From Bacteroidales bacterium (GTDB lineage: Bacteria; Bacteroidota; Bacteroidia; Bacteroidales; VadinHA17): DNA of 53,442 nucleotides. Each line of letters opens with the position of its first letter. Positions within the stretch are counted from its first letter, which is position 1. Position numbers and translations under genes: made by a program. Shown here in pieces: positions 24,573-34,021 of the stretch. The notes beneath the pieces are model-generated. The model saw only the letters and a list, made by a program, of their open reading frames with translations. It had not been told where the DNA came from and made no database searches. The DNA is taken from positions 1-53,442 of the forward strand of contig JAAYQC010000048.1 of the NCBI GenBank assembly GCA_012519515.1, written 5' to 3'.

Positions 24573-25538
24573 GTGATTACAAGTACTCATAATAATTTTT
24601 ATACTCCCGATGAACGGGCCCTTTTGTCGGAATGCACGTTATGCCCCAGGGAATGCCATGCCGACAGGTTTGAGGGAGGATCGGGATATTGCGGCGCCGA
24701 TGCCGGGATGAACATAGCATCGATATGCATTCACAGGGGAGAGGAGCCGCCCATAAGCGGTCCGTCGGGCATTTGCAATATCTTCTTTTCAGGCTGCAAC
24801 CTGTGCTGCATCTATTGCCAGAACTACGAGATAAGCAGGTCGCTCGGGGCTTCGAAGTCCTGGATTACCAGGCTTGAAGATGCCCTGGATGTTATTGAAA
24901 GTCTTCTAGGGCAGGGAGTGAAAGCCGTGGGTTTTGTTTCCCCGTCGCATGTGGTGCCACAGGTAAAAGCGATCATACGGGGGCTTCATTCGAAGGGTTT
25001 GCGGCCTGTCACGGTCTATAATACAAACGCCTACGACAGGCCTGAGCTTGTCGACAGCCTTGAAGGCCTGATAGATGTATGGCTTCCGGATTTTAAGTAT
25101 ATAAGTGAGAATACTGCGCTTGAGTATTCAGATGCTGGCGATTACCCATCGGTAGCCCTTCATGCCCTTAAAAGGATGTATTATCTGAAAGGTTCGCCGC
25201 TCCGGACCGACAGTGAAGGCAGGGCTGAAAACGGTATGCTGATAAGGCACCTGGTGCTTCCGGGGTATGCTGAAGAAAGCATAATGGTTCTCAGGACGAT
25301 AGCTGAGGAGCTCTCCCCGGGGGTAAGCGTTTCTCTTATGTCGCAATACTATCCCACTCCCGAAGTGAGGAAACATCCCGTACTGGGAAGGGCTCTTTAT
25401 GTTTCCGAATACAGATCGGTTGTAAAGGAGATGGAGAAGCTTGGTTTCAGGAACGGCTGGATACAGGACCCTGAGAGCTGTATAAGCTACAGACCTGATT
25501 TTTCAAGGGAACATCCTTTTGAGCATGGAGGGATTTAG
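24573..25538 (+). CDS. Radical SAM protein, PflX/COG1313-like
   Basis: The 321-residue protein has two cysteine clusters. CTLCPREC plus GYCG (Cys21, 24, 28, 40) near the N-terminus looks like an additional metal or Fe-S site. CNLCCIYCQNYEIS holds the radical SAM CxxxCxxC motif. This layout and IDVWLPDFKY, SQYYPTPE belong to the pyruvate formate-lyase-activase-like group (PflX, COG1313), whose substrates are mostly unknown. No formate-lyase-type target is in the window. The start is GTG 24573: no ATG lies in frame before the first Cys cluster. The gene stands alone, with MITE-like repeats upstream. Confidence 0.8.
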   Translation: MITSTHNNFYTPDERALLSECTLCPRECHADRFEGGSGYCGADAGMNIASICIHRGEEPPISGPSGICNIFFSGCNLCCIYCQNYEISRSLGASKSWITRLEDALDVIESLLGQGVKAVGFVSPSHVVPQVKAIIRGLHSKGLRPVTVYNTNAYDRPELVDSLEGLIDVWLPDFKYISENTALEYSDAGDYPSVALHALKRMYYLKGSPLRTDSEGRAENGMLIRHLVLPGYAEESIMVLRTIAEELSPGVSVSLMSQYYPTPEVRKHPVLGRALYVSEYRSVVKEMEKLGFRNGWIQDPESCISYRPDFSREHPFEHGGI

Positions 25539-25664
25539 GGATGAAACCTCAGGGGAGTATGCCGGGGGATCAAGTGGTGAAGCAGGCGAAGGTTCAGGTA
25601 TAATTATTAATTTGCCTGAAAAAGAACCTGAATCGCTAAGGTAAGTGCAATTAAAACATTTTCA

Positions 25665-25672
25665 TATTTTTG
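25665..25672 (+). promoter_or_regulatory. Possible -7 box of the HD hydrolase-lpx gene cluster
   Basis: TATTTTTG fits TAnnTTTG and lies 20 bases before the GTG start of the HD protein. No TTG is found at the right distance upstream. Confidence 0.35.
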
Positions 25673-25692
25673 TAACTTAAGTTTTCAGAGGG

Positions 25693-26949
25693 GTGGCATA
25701 CCTTACAAACAAAAGGAAAATTATTAATGATCCGGTGTACGGATTCATAAGCATACCGAGCGATCTGATCTATGACATCATTCAGCACCCCTATGTGCAG
25801 CGACTCAGAAATGTGAGGCAGCTCGGACTTACCAGCTTTGTCTATCCCGGCGCCAATCACAGCAGGTTCCAGCATTGTCTTGGAGCTCTTCATCTTATGG
25901 ATAATGCCCTGAAAACCCTTAAGGGAAAGGGTGTGGACATATCTCCGGAAGAAGAGGAGGCTGCCATGATCGCGATACTGCTTCATGACATTGGCCATGG
26001 TCCTTTTTCACACGCGCTCGAGAACTCAATAATAAGAGGCATCAGTCATGAAGACCTCTCCCTGCTGCTTATGGAAAAGCTCAATGAGGAGTTTGGCGGT
26101 AAGCTGCGACTGGCAATAGACATTTTCAGGGGCAGTTATGAAAGGAAATTCCTTCACGAGCTTATTTCGGGGCAGATGGACATGGACAGGCTCGATTATC
26201 TAAGGCGCGATTCATTCTTCACGGGCGTTATAGAAGGATCTGTTGGTTCCGACAGGATAATAAGGATGCTCAGCGTGGTAAACGACAGTCTCGTTATGGA
26301 TGAAAAGGGAATATATTCCCTCGAGAAGTTCCTGATTGCTCGCAGGCTCATGTACTGGCAGGTTTACATGCACAAGACTGTGCTTTCGTCGGAGAGTCTT
26401 CTTGTAAAGGTACTCAGCAGGGCAAGAGAAGTGATGCATCAGGGAGTTGAGTTATTCACCACTCCGGCACTTGGGTTTTTCCTGAAAAATAATATTGGTC
26501 CGGCCGACCTGAGCCCTGCAGGACTTTTCAGTCCCGGCATTATTGCTGCAAATTTCACCCGTCTCGATGACACTGACATTCTTGCTTCAGCCAAGTACTG
26601 GACCGACAGTTCGGACTTTGTTCTTTCGGACCTGTCGCGAAGGTTGATGACAAGGAACCTGCTTTCGGTAGAGCTTCAGAACGAGCCTTTCACGGCCGGC
26701 CGGATTGATAAGCTTACCGGAGCGGCGGTGAAATATCTGAAGATTGATCCCGCTCTTGCTGGCTACTATGTCTTTTCAGGTACGGTTTCAAACCGTGCCT
26801 ATGCTCCCGATTCTCCTGAGGTAATGATCCTTCTGAAGAACGGCACAACAGCAGATATAACGGAAGTTTCGGATATGTTCGAGCACCGGCTGCTTTCGGA
26901 ACGTATCACAAAATATTATTTATGTTATCCCAAAGAAATAAAACAATAA
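25693..26949 (+). CDS. HD-domain phosphohydrolase (dNTPase/SAMHD1-like, COG1078)
   Basis: The 418-residue protein begins with DPVYGFISIP and HPYVQRLRNVRQLG, and has the HD metal site: His61 (FQHCLGALHL), His98-Asp99 (LLHDIGHGPFSH) and a later aspartate in MDMDRLDYLRRDS. This is the COG1078 group, related to dGTPases and SAMHD1; deoxynucleotide hydrolysis is the usual inference but substrates vary. The start is GTG 25693. lpxD follows 6 bases after its stop, and the HD gene-lpxD-lpxC/fabZ-lpxA order suggests one operon, which is common in Bacteroidota. Confidence 0.88.
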   Translation: MAYLTNKRKIINDPVYGFISIPSDLIYDIIQHPYVQRLRNVRQLGLTSFVYPGANHSRFQHCLGALHLMDNALKTLKGKGVDISPEEEEAAMIAILLHDIGHGPFSHALENSIIRGISHEDLSLLLMEKLNEEFGGKLRLAIDIFRGSYERKFLHELISGQMDMDRLDYLRRDSFFTGVIEGSVGSDRIIRMLSVVNDSLVMDEKGIYSLEKFLIARRLMYWQVYMHKTVLSSESLLVKVLSRAREVMHQGVELFTTPALGFFLKNNIGPADLSPAGLFSPGIIAANFTRLDDTDILASAKYWTDSSDFVLSDLSRRLMTRNLLSVELQNEPFTAGRIDKLTGAAVKYLKIDPALAGYYVFSGTVSNRAYAPDSPEVMILLKNGTTADITEVSDMFEHRLLSERITKYYLCYPKEIKQ

Positions 26950-26955
26950 GATATT

Positions 26956-27993
26956 ATGGAATTTAATGCTGCCACAATTGCCGGATTCCTCAAGGGCGAG
27001 ATAGTAGGAGATCCCGAAGTAAAGGTCAATACCATTGCAAAAATAGAGGAAGGTCATCCGGGAGCCCTGTCATTTCTTGCCAATCCGAAATATGAACATT
27101 ACATCTATAGCACCGGGTCGTCCATAGTCCTTGTAAACAGCGACTTTGAGCCGTCGGCGCCCGTCGGTGCCACACTGATAAAGGTAAAGAATGCCTACGA
27201 GTCATTTGCCTCCCTGCTTCAGCTTGTCGACCAGTCGAGACCGCGCAAAAAGGGGATTCATCCTTCAGCTATTATTGAGCCTTCTGCAACAGTCGGGAAG
27301 GATGTTTACATAGGTTCCTTCGTTTATGTGGGTGAAAACTGTGTTGTGGGAGACGGCTGTTCTCTTTTCCCGAATGTCTTTGTAGGAGATAATACAAAGC
27401 TGGGTACCGGCTGCACCCTTAATCCGGGAGTGGTGGTGTACCACGATTGCATCATTGGGAATAACTGTACCGTTCATGCCGGCAGCGTGATAGGAAGCGA
27501 CGGATTCGGGTTTGCACCCCAGTCGGATAATGAATTCATGAAGATACCTCAGCTTGGGAATGTTATTCTTGAGGACAATGTGGAGATAGGCTCAAATGTC
27601 ACTATCGACAGGGCCACCATGGGATCGACCGTGATAAGGAAGGGTGTCAAGCTTGATAACCTGATCCAGGTGGGGCACAATGTAGAGATTGGAGAGAACA
27701 CGGTTATGGCTGCTCAGACGGGCATTGCCGGATCGACCAAGGTTGGAAGGAACTGCATGTTTGGAGGGCAAGTAGGGCTTTCGGGTCATATAAAGGTGGC
27801 TGACGGGGCCAGAATCGGGGCCCAATCGGGAATTCCTGGGGATGTAAAGAAGGAAAACTCAGTTCTTCTGGGCTATCCGGCTATAGATCACAGGGATTTC
27901 CTGAGATCCTCAATCATCTTCAGGCGACTGCCCGAACTGTACAGGAAGGTAGAGGAGCTGGAAAAGCAGATAAAAGAACTAAGGAAAGAATAA
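26956..27993 (+). CDS. lpxD: UDP-3-O-(3-hydroxyacyl)glucosamine N-acyltransferase
   Basis: LpxD adds the second acyl chain in lipid A synthesis, in the cytoplasm. The 345-residue protein has the N-terminal uridine-binding domain ([20 protein letters not shown]...[10 protein letters not shown]), then a left-handed parallel beta-helix of hexapeptide repeats from about residue 100 to 310, and a C-terminal helix ([19 protein letters not shown]). GSDGFGFAP and [12 protein letters not shown], the latter with the likely catalytic His, are family marks. It is cotranscribed with lpxC-fabZ and lpxA. Confidence 0.96.
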   Translation: MEFNAATIAGFLKGEIVGDPEVKVNTIAKIEEGHPGALSFLANPKYEHYIYSTGSSIVLVNSDFEPSAPVGATLIKVKNAYESFASLLQLVDQSRPRKKGIHPSAIIEPSATVGKDVYIGSFVYVGENCVVGDGCSLFPNVFVGDNTKLGTGCTLNPGVVVYHDCIIGNNCTVHAGSVIGSDGFGFAPQSDNEFMKIPQLGNVILEDNVEIGSNVTIDRATMGSTVIRKGVKLDNLIQVGHNVEIGENTVMAAQTGIAGSTKVGRNCMFGGQVGLSGHIKVADGARIGAQSGIPGDVKKENSVLLGYPAIDHRDFLRSSIIFRRLPELYRKVEELEKQIKELRKE

Positions 27994-28050
27994 TTTGAAT
28001 GTTCGGTTTTTTTGTTTTTTTTTGTAAGCAGATGAAATTCCTTAAGACAG

Positions 28051-29445
28051 ATGAGTGAGAAACAGAGAACTCTTGCTAAAGAGGTAAGCCTGAACGGGAA
28101 AGGATTGCATACAGGGATTGATGTTACCATTACATTCAAACCGGCGCCTGCAAATCATGGTTATAAGTTCTGCAGGACGGATCTTCCCGGTAAACCTATT
28201 ATAAATGCTATAGCCGATAATGTTACCGATACATCAAGGGGCACCACCCTTGAGCAGGACGGAGCTTCGGTATCGACCATAGAGCACGTACTTGCATCAC
28301 TTTACGGCCAGAGGGTCGACAACGCGCTTATTGAGCTGAATGGTCCTGAAGCCCCCATTATGGGAGGTGCGGCCTGGAAATTCACTGAAGCAATCAAGGA
28401 AGCCGGTTTCAGGGAGTTGAAGGAAGACCGCAACTATTTCGTGATAAAGCAAAAGATTGCCTATTCGGATGAGGAAAGGGGAGTCGATCTTATAATCTAT
28501 CCCGACGATCACCTGAGCATTAACGTACTCATCGACTATAACTCAAAGGTACTTGGGAACCAGTATGCCATTCTTGATTCCATCGACGATTTTGAAAAGG
28601 AGATATGCAGAAGCCGGACTTTCGTGTTTTTCCATGAACTTGAGCCGCTTTACAGGATGGGGCTTATCAGGGGAGGTGATCTTGACAATGCCGTTGTGAT
28701 TCTCGAAAAGGAAGTGGAGAAGGAAGAGATCGAAAGGATCGCGAAAATGTTCAACAGGCCGGGTATAACAAAGCATACTGCCGGCATACTCAACAACACC
28801 GAGCTGAGATATCGGAATGAACCGGCAAGGCACAAGCTTCTCGACTTAATGGGCGATCTGGCTTTGGTAGGCCAGCCCGTCAAGGGAAAGGTTGTGGCAA
28901 CACGCCCGGGCCATTATGCCAATACACGGCTTGCAAAGCTGATAAGGCAGGAGATAAAAAAATCGCAGTCAAAGGTTGATATTCCGGCTTATGATCCTTC
29001 AGAGCCGCCCGTTTACACCCTTGAAGATATAAAGAAAAGACTGCCTCATAGGTATCCTTTCCTGTTGGTAGACAAGATCATATCGCTTAATGAGACCACT
29101 GTTGTCGGGATCAAAAATGTCACATTCAATGAGATCTTTTTCCAGGGGCATTTTCCCGACGAGCCGGTGATGCCCGGAGTTCTCATTGTTGAGGCACTGG
29201 CTCAGTGCGGCGGCCTTCTGGTGCTGGGTTCAGTAGAAGAGCCAGAGAGGTATTCCACGTATTTTCTCAAGATAGATAAGCTTAAATTCAAGCAAAAGGT
29301 GGTTCCGGGCGACACAATGATTCTCAAGATGGAGTTGATAGAGCCTATGAGAAGGGGTATTGTGATGATGTACGGTAACGCCTACGTGGGTAATCGTCTG
29401 GTTGCCGAAGGTGAGATGACTGCCCAGGTTATAAAAAACAAATAA
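28051..29445 (+). CDS. lpxC-fabZ: Fused LpxC deacetylase / FabZ dehydratase
   Basis: A bifunctional 464-residue protein. The N-terminal part (about 1-305) is LpxC, which removes the acetyl group from UDP-3-O-acylGlcNAc, the committed step of lipid A; its zinc ligands are His79 (STIEHVLASL), His261 and Asp265 (RHKLLDLMGD). The C-terminal part (about 320-464) is FabZ, the 3-hydroxyacyl-ACP dehydratase, with LPHRYPFLLVDKI and catalytic His367 (GHFPDEPVMPG) and Glu381. The fusion is known in Bacteroidota and joins lipid A and fatty acid synthesis, which compete for 3-hydroxyacyl-ACP. No stop or frameshift separates the two domains. Confidence 0.97.
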   Translation: MSEKQRTLAKEVSLNGKGLHTGIDVTITFKPAPANHGYKFCRTDLPGKPIINAIADNVTDTSRGTTLEQDGASVSTIEHVLASLYGQRVDNALIELNGPEAPIMGGAAWKFTEAIKEAGFRELKEDRNYFVIKQKIAYSDEERGVDLIIYPDDHLSINVLIDYNSKVLGNQYAILDSIDDFEKEICRSRTFVFFHELEPLYRMGLIRGGDLDNAVVILEKEVEKEEIERIAKMFNRPGITKHTAGILNNTELRYRNEPARHKLLDLMGDLALVGQPVKGKVVATRPGHYANTRLAKLIRQEIKKSQSKVDIPAYDPSEPPVYTLEDIKKRLPHRYPFLLVDKIISLNETTVVGIKNVTFNEIFFQGHFPDEPVMPGVLIVEALAQCGGLLVLGSVEEPERYSTYFLKIDKLKFKQKVVPGDTMILKMELIEPMRRGIVMMYGNAYVGNRLVAEGEMTAQVIKNK

Positions 29446-29453
29446 TCAGAATA

Positions 29454-30230
29454 ATGGTTTCCAATCTGGCATATGTTAATCCCGGGGCAAGACTTGCAGA
29501 CAATGTAAAGGTGGAGCCTTTCGCCTTTATTGATGAGAATGTTGAAATAGGTGAAGGGACATGGATAGGCCCTCATGCCACGGTCCTCTATGGCGCGAGG
29601 ATTGGCAGGAATTGTAAGATTTTTCCATCGGCTGTTATTTCGGGAATACCACAGGATCTCAAGTTCAAAGGTGAGGATACCACTGCAGAGATAGGCGATG
29701 GAACCACGGTAAGGGAAGCAGCCACTATCAACAGGGGAACTGCATCAAAAGGAAGGACCATCATAGGCCGTGACTGTCTCATCATGGCATATGCCCATAT
29801 AGGGCACGATTGCATCGTGGGCGACAACTGCATACTGGGAAATTCCACGGGTCTGGCAGGGGAGGTCAAGGTTGACGACTGGGCCATCCTGAGTGCCGGG
29901 AGCCTTGTACACCAGTTTGCACGGATCGGAGGTCATGTAATGATAGGAGGCGGCTCAAAAGTCAGAATCGACGTTCCTCCATTCATCAAGGCCGACCGCG
30001 ATCCCCTGACCTATCTCGGCCTTAATACGGTCGGGCTTACCAGACGAGGCTTTCCCAAAGAAAGGATCGATTACATTCATAACATCTACAGGGCTCTCTA
30101 TCAGAACGGCATGAATGTATCACAGGCTCTTGAATATATTGAAAAGGAATTCGCCCCGTCGGATGACCTGGAGTACATCATTGGTTTTATACGCGAATCG
30201 AAGAGAGGAATAATACGTGGTCCGCGTTAG
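29454..30230 (+). CDS. lpxA: UDP-N-acetylglucosamine acyltransferase
   Basis: LpxA transfers a 3-hydroxyacyl chain from ACP to UDP-GlcNAc, the first lipid A step. The 258-residue protein is a hexapeptide-repeat beta-helix (ENVEIGEGTWIGPHATV, GDNCILGNSTGLAGEV) with the catalytic His in MAYAHIGHDC, and a helical C-terminus (FPKERIDYIHNIYRALYQ). It begins eight bases after lpxC-fabZ. A weak stem (AGCACC at 30331-30336 with GGTGCT at 30348-30353, then GCTGTTTT) about 100 bases past the stop may end the transcript. Confidence 0.96.
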   Translation: MVSNLAYVNPGARLADNVKVEPFAFIDENVEIGEGTWIGPHATVLYGARIGRNCKIFPSAVISGIPQDLKFKGEDTTAEIGDGTTVREAATINRGTASKGRTIIGRDCLIMAYAHIGHDCIVGDNCILGNSTGLAGEVKVDDWAILSAGSLVHQFARIGGHVMIGGGSKVRIDVPPFIKADRDPLTYLGLNTVGLTRRGFPKERIDYIHNIYRALYQNGMNVSQALEYIEKEFAPSDDLEYIIGFIRESKRGIIRGPR

Positions 30231-30386
30231 CATCCTATTCCCTTTCCCATCCCTGAGCCTTCAGTTTAACTTCACCGTGATGGTTTGTGATCAGGAAACA
30301 TCCCTGGTCGGGCACCGTCATATGGCCGACAGCACCACACCGGTAACGGTGCTGCTGTTTTCCGGCTTGTTCATGGAAAGGCTTAT

Positions 30387-30761
30387 TCAGGTATGCATGA
30401 TACGTCTGCCGAAAGGAGTTATAGCCACTTCGGTAAGTTTGAAATGCTGGTTGCCGAAAGGAATTCCTATAATGGTTAAATATAGAAGCACCCCTAAGAC
30501 AGCATGGGTTAGCGCTATCCAGATACCGCCGCACAAAAGCCATAGGACATTCATGAACACATAAAGGCAGCCTGAACCGCGCGATTCCGGTCTGCTGGTC
30601 CTGCCGAAGGGCCACATTGCCAGTGATCCCATCTTGAGAGTCTGAAGGCCAAAGGGGATTCCAACGATGGTAAGCATGAGGATCAGGCTTCCAATGAAAT
30701 ACTCAATGGCAATAATCAGACCTCCGAAGATAAGCCAGATGAGGTTTCCAAGGATTTTCAT
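30387..30761 (-). CDS. YccF-domain membrane protein
   Basis: The 124-residue protein holds two YccF domains in tandem. Each has a hydrophobic helix pair and the family mark IVGIPFGLQTLKM or IIGIPFGNQHFKL, followed by PFGR. Four membrane segments are visible, at about residues 8-28, 24-42, 66-84 and 84-102, in two close pairs. Its role is unknown. Its start lies 12 bases downstream of the muiA stop on the same strand, so it is likely cotranscribed with muiA. Confidence 0.88.
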   Translation of the reverse strand: MKILGNLIWLIFGGLIIAIEYFIGSLILMLTIVGIPFGLQTLKMGSLAMWPFGRTSRPESRGSGCLYVFMNVLWLLCGGIWIALTHAVLGVLLYLTIIGIPFGNQHFKLTEVAITPFGRRIMHT

Positions 30762-30773
30762 CGTACGGGTGTT

Positions 30774-32402
30774 TTATTCGAGAATAATAGTTTTGTCCTT
30801 AGGATATTTCACAGAATAAGTTAATATGATCTGTCTCGTTTCCTGGGGTTTGATCTCAAGATCCCAGCTTACTTCCCCTGTTTGTCTGTTGTATCTGCCT
30901 CCCGAAAGCTCTTCAGCCTGCACATCAATTCCGCTGTTCGAGGAAACCGGTATCTGATCGTTTACGGTGATATTGATCTGATTCGACTTGTTGTTCCTCA
31001 CTGTTATCAGGAATGAGTATGTCTCGGTTTTATTGGAACCGAAAGTTCTTCTGCTTGTGTAGTCCTGTCTTTTTTCCCTTTTCACCAGAATACTGTTGTC
31101 ATTTCCGAGGGAAACAGTCAGGGTGTCTTTCATCTGGTTCACATTAAGGAATGATTTTCCGACAAAGGTGTTTTCGAAGTACAGGCTTGCCTCACCTCCT
31201 ATAAGGTTCTGTTCTGCCCAGCCTGATATGTTTCCGCTAAGGTATGCATGTGGTGAAAGTTTGGGGACCGTCACGTATTTGTATTCAGCCGGTGTCGTTG
31301 TGCGCTGGATCTCGATGGTTTGCACCTTACCATCAGGTTCTATGGTATAGGGTACGGCCACATCGAATGACACGGTGGTTTCCCCGACAGTTTTTTCCAT
31401 AGGCACGGGAGCAGCTTCGGCATACTGATCCATTTGCTGCTCTGTAACGACTGTCTCGTTTATTTTTACGGCTTCTTCCCTGTCGGCCACTGATCTGGTT
31501 CCCCTCGCCATACCCATTAACCTTGGTTCGGGGGCCGGAATATAATAGTCTATAAACCAGGGATGAAGAACAGGAATATCGCCCGAGACCCATGGTGTGG
31601 CATTGGAGAAGCTAAGTTTCACATCCTTCCATTGGACTCCGGTTTTCTGGTAAACATTTGCCTTGTAAAAGATCGTAACCGGCCGGCTAATGTTATCTAC
31701 CCTGATATCGTATGAAGGGTACCAGCCTGCATTGCTCACGACATAGCTGAAGCTGAGTTTTCCTGAAACGGATTTTTCGCTTGATACTGTAACTGAGATC
31801 TCCCCGGAGGGCAGCTGTTGCCTGCCGAATTTCCCGGAAATCTGTTTCTGAAGGTTTTCGATCTGTTTTTCGTAGTCTTTAATCAACCTGTTCTTTTTGA
31901 GTATGGCAGTTTTAACCTGTTCCATGTTACCGGTGTAGAGTTCCATCACGTTTTTGAGCTGTTCAACTGAAAACGTGGTCTCTTTTACAAGGATGGCCCT
32001 GTTGGCTATAAGGAAGGCTTCCTTTTCGTTTAAAACGGTTATTGCCGTCTTCTCATCCTCAACCTTGAGCTGAAGAGCCTCGATCTGGCTTCTGATGTTC
32101 TTCACTTCAGGAATAGACTCAAGATTTTCAAGGTAGTTGTTCCTGTGGCTCACCGAAAGGATTGTGAAATCACCGAAACCCTTTACCTGGATGCTGCCGG
32201 CGTCGATAAAGGGGGAGAGGGATCCAAGTTTTAGAACGGTCTTTCCCGATGGAAGGTCGATGCTGCATTCGTGATTCAGCTGAGCCCTGTCGGGATAAAC
32301 GGTAACATTTTTAATATCCGCCCTGATTTCTTTTTCGCTATCGGCGGAAAGGTTTAGAGTCTGAGTCATTATCAGTATTGACGTTATTATTAATTTCTTC
32401 AT
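30774..32402 (-). CDS. MuiA-family (DUF4139) surface protein
   Basis: The 542-residue protein has a signal peptide (MKKLIITSILIMTQTLNLSA), a DUF4140-type N-terminal region with IKNVTVYPDRAQL, a coiled-coil stretch at about residues 90-190 (IRSQIEALQLKVEDEKTA... and IKDYEKQIENLQKQI), and a long DUF4139 beta-rich C-terminal part from about residue 205 (SVTVSSEKSVSGKLSFSYVV) ending in YSVKYPKDKTIILE. The family was named after a mucoidy-inhibition phenotype; its molecular function is not established. It is exported, probably periplasmic or surface-exposed. It precedes yccF on the same strand. Confidence 0.85.
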   Translation of the reverse strand: MKKLIITSILIMTQTLNLSADSEKEIRADIKNVTVYPDRAQLNHECSIDLPSGKTVLKLGSLSPFIDAGSIQVKGFGDFTILSVSHRNNYLENLESIPEVKNIRSQIEALQLKVEDEKTAITVLNEKEAFLIANRAILVKETTFSVEQLKNVMELYTGNMEQVKTAILKKNRLIKDYEKQIENLQKQISGKFGRQQLPSGEISVTVSSEKSVSGKLSFSYVVSNAGWYPSYDIRVDNISRPVTIFYKANVYQKTGVQWKDVKLSFSNATPWVSGDIPVLHPWFIDYYIPAPEPRLMGMARGTRSVADREEAVKINETVVTEQQMDQYAEAAPVPMEKTVGETTVSFDVAVPYTIEPDGKVQTIEIQRTTTPAEYKYVTVPKLSPHAYLSGNISGWAEQNLIGGEASLYFENTFVGKSFLNVNQMKDTLTVSLGNDNSILVKREKRQDYTSRRTFGSNKTETYSFLITVRNNKSNQINITVNDQIPVSSNSGIDVQAEELSGGRYNRQTGEVSWDLEIKPQETRQIILTYSVKYPKDKTIILE

Positions 32403-32458
32403 GCCGGATTAATTTTAGCACATTAAAGTTAAGACTTTCCGGAATATGTCACATAACA

Positions 32459-32486
32459 ATAATCAGGCCGTGTTTGGCCTGATTAT
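32459..32486 (-). terminator. Inverted repeat between nhaD and muiA
   Basis: ATAATCAGGCC (32459-32469) and GGCCTGATTAT (32476-32486) pair perfectly over 11 bases with a six-base loop. It lies after the first nhaD gene and before the muiA gene, both read on the minus strand. The T tract is weak on the minus strand (ATTGTTATG) and better on the plus strand (ATTTTG). Confidence 0.65.
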
Positions 32487-32535
32487 ATTTTGTGTATGCT
32501 GGAATTAGAGTTGAGCCTGAATCTTGCACTTATGT

Positions 32536-33957
32536 CTATTCCTGTGCGGTCAGCTCATGGTAGTCGACTGTTCCCGGCGGCAGTGCGGCTTCAGTATGGT
32601 TTGCCATAGGGCATCCGGGTACCGGGCAGTTGATTATCTTGTGTTCCTTGTTATCGGTGGGATGCCAGCCGAGTATCAGGTACATGGCAAAGAATCCTAT
32701 CACATAAGCAACTGCAACATGCCATCCGTTTTTTAACCATCTCACCACGTTGCGGCCTTCGGGGAATTTATTGGTTATAGCCACGCCTGCTGATGATCCG
32801 AACCATATCATCGATCCGCCGAAACCGACTGCATAGGCAAGCAATCCCCAGTCGTAATGGCCCTGGTCGATACAAAGCTTTGTAAGTGGAATGTTGTCGA
32901 ATACCGATGAAAGTAATCCGAGCGCGAAAGATGTTCCCCAGCTGGCATTGGGAAGTTCTTCCACCGGCATCATGGAAGCGCACATCACAAGGCAAAGCAG
33001 GAAGACGGTTCCTAGAATGGATCCGGGGACTTCTTTCCATGGTATCTTGATTATCAGTGCTCCAAGCAGGAGGGCTATCCAGACTCCAAGGGCGGGCATA
33101 TCATAAAGAATATTTGAAAGGATTGCACCCACGAGGATCATCGCGACCACCGCGATCCTGCGCCAGTCTATTTTGATGCCGGACACAGAGTCTTTTTGTA
33201 TCACCTGGTATTTGTGCTGCTGGTGTGCGCCGAACCATGCAAAAAAAGCAAAGGCGAATATTGAGGCGACAAAAGCATGAAGTACATCAAGAGCGCTTAC
33301 GCCGGCAATCCACATCATGGTGGTGGTTGTATCACCTACTACACTACCGGCGCCTCCCGCGTTGCTCGCGGCTACAATGGCTGCAAGGTATCCGATGTGT
33401 ACCTTGTTCTTGAAAACAACCAGCGCTATTGTTCCGCCAATGAGAGCGGCAGCAATGTTATCGAGGAAAGCAGACATAATGAATACGAAAGCCAGGAGAA
33501 GGAAAGGACCTTTCCAGTCGTCGGGCAGGTAATTCGGCAGTATATCCGGAACCCTTGACTCCTCGAAGATCTTCGACAGTATGGCAAAGCCGAGGAGAAG
33601 TCCAAGCAGGTTAAGCATTATTCCCCATTCACCCTGTCGCATTTCCTTGTCGAGGAATTGCTCGCGAAGTGGCAATTCTCCGAACATATGTTCCATAAAA
33701 TTGAATCCCGGATCAAAGATCAGCTTGAATGTCAGGATGACAGTCAGCCCTATGATGGCCACCCAGAAGGTATGTTTGTGAAAGATGGCAACACCGAGAA
33801 GCACCAGACCAAAGAGAATGAATTCTATTCTTACCGGTCCGATGGTAGGTACATTGCCCGATGAGGCAAATGTTGTGAAAGGAATCAGGGCAAACAAAAA
33901 GAGAAGCAGAATTTTCCTTGAAAATTTTTCCAGTAATCTGATTTTACCAAAGGTCAT
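32536..33957 (-). CDS. nhaD: NhaD-type Na+/H+ antiporter, copy 1
   Basis: NhaD antiporters pump sodium (or lithium) out in exchange for protons across the inner membrane. The 473-residue protein has a signal-like first helix ending near TFASSGNVPTIGP, then about 12 membrane segments and the family stretches SAFLDNIAAALIGG, ASNAGGAGSVVGDTTTTMMWI and SSVFDNIPLTKL; the Asp-Asn pairs (LDN, FDN) and the GDTTT motif are the likely ion path. The cytoplasmic tail carries CPVPGCPM. A second, highly similar nhaD lies directly upstream on the same strand (gap 64 bases), so this is a tandem duplication. Confidence 0.9.
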   Translation of the reverse strand: MTFGKIRLLEKFSRKILLLFLFALIPFTTFASSGNVPTIGPVRIEFILFGLVLLGVAIFHKHTFWVAIIGLTVILTFKLIFDPGFNFMEHMFGELPLREQFLDKEMRQGEWGIMLNLLGLLLGFAILSKIFEESRVPDILPNYLPDDWKGPFLLLAFVFIMSAFLDNIAAALIGGTIALVVFKNKVHIGYLAAIVAASNAGGAGSVVGDTTTTMMWIAGVSALDVLHAFVASIFAFAFFAWFGAHQQHKYQVIQKDSVSGIKIDWRRIAVVAMILVGAILSNILYDMPALGVWIALLLGALIIKIPWKEVPGSILGTVFLLCLVMCASMMPVEELPNASWGTSFALGLLSSVFDNIPLTKLCIDQGHYDWGLLAYAVGFGGSMIWFGSSAGVAITNKFPEGRNVVRWLKNGWHVAVAYVIGFFAMYLILGWHPTDNKEHKIINCPVPGCPMANHTEAALPPGTVDYHELTAQE

Positions 33958-34021
33958 GAATGATATATTTATTAATTGTGGAATTTTAAGAGCCCCTAAA
34001 ATAAATAAATAATCATATATT

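Noticed and set aside
25539-25692. Small frame MKPQGSMPGDQVV... after the radical SAM gene
   Set aside because: Twenty codons only, without a supporting promoter or conservation argument.
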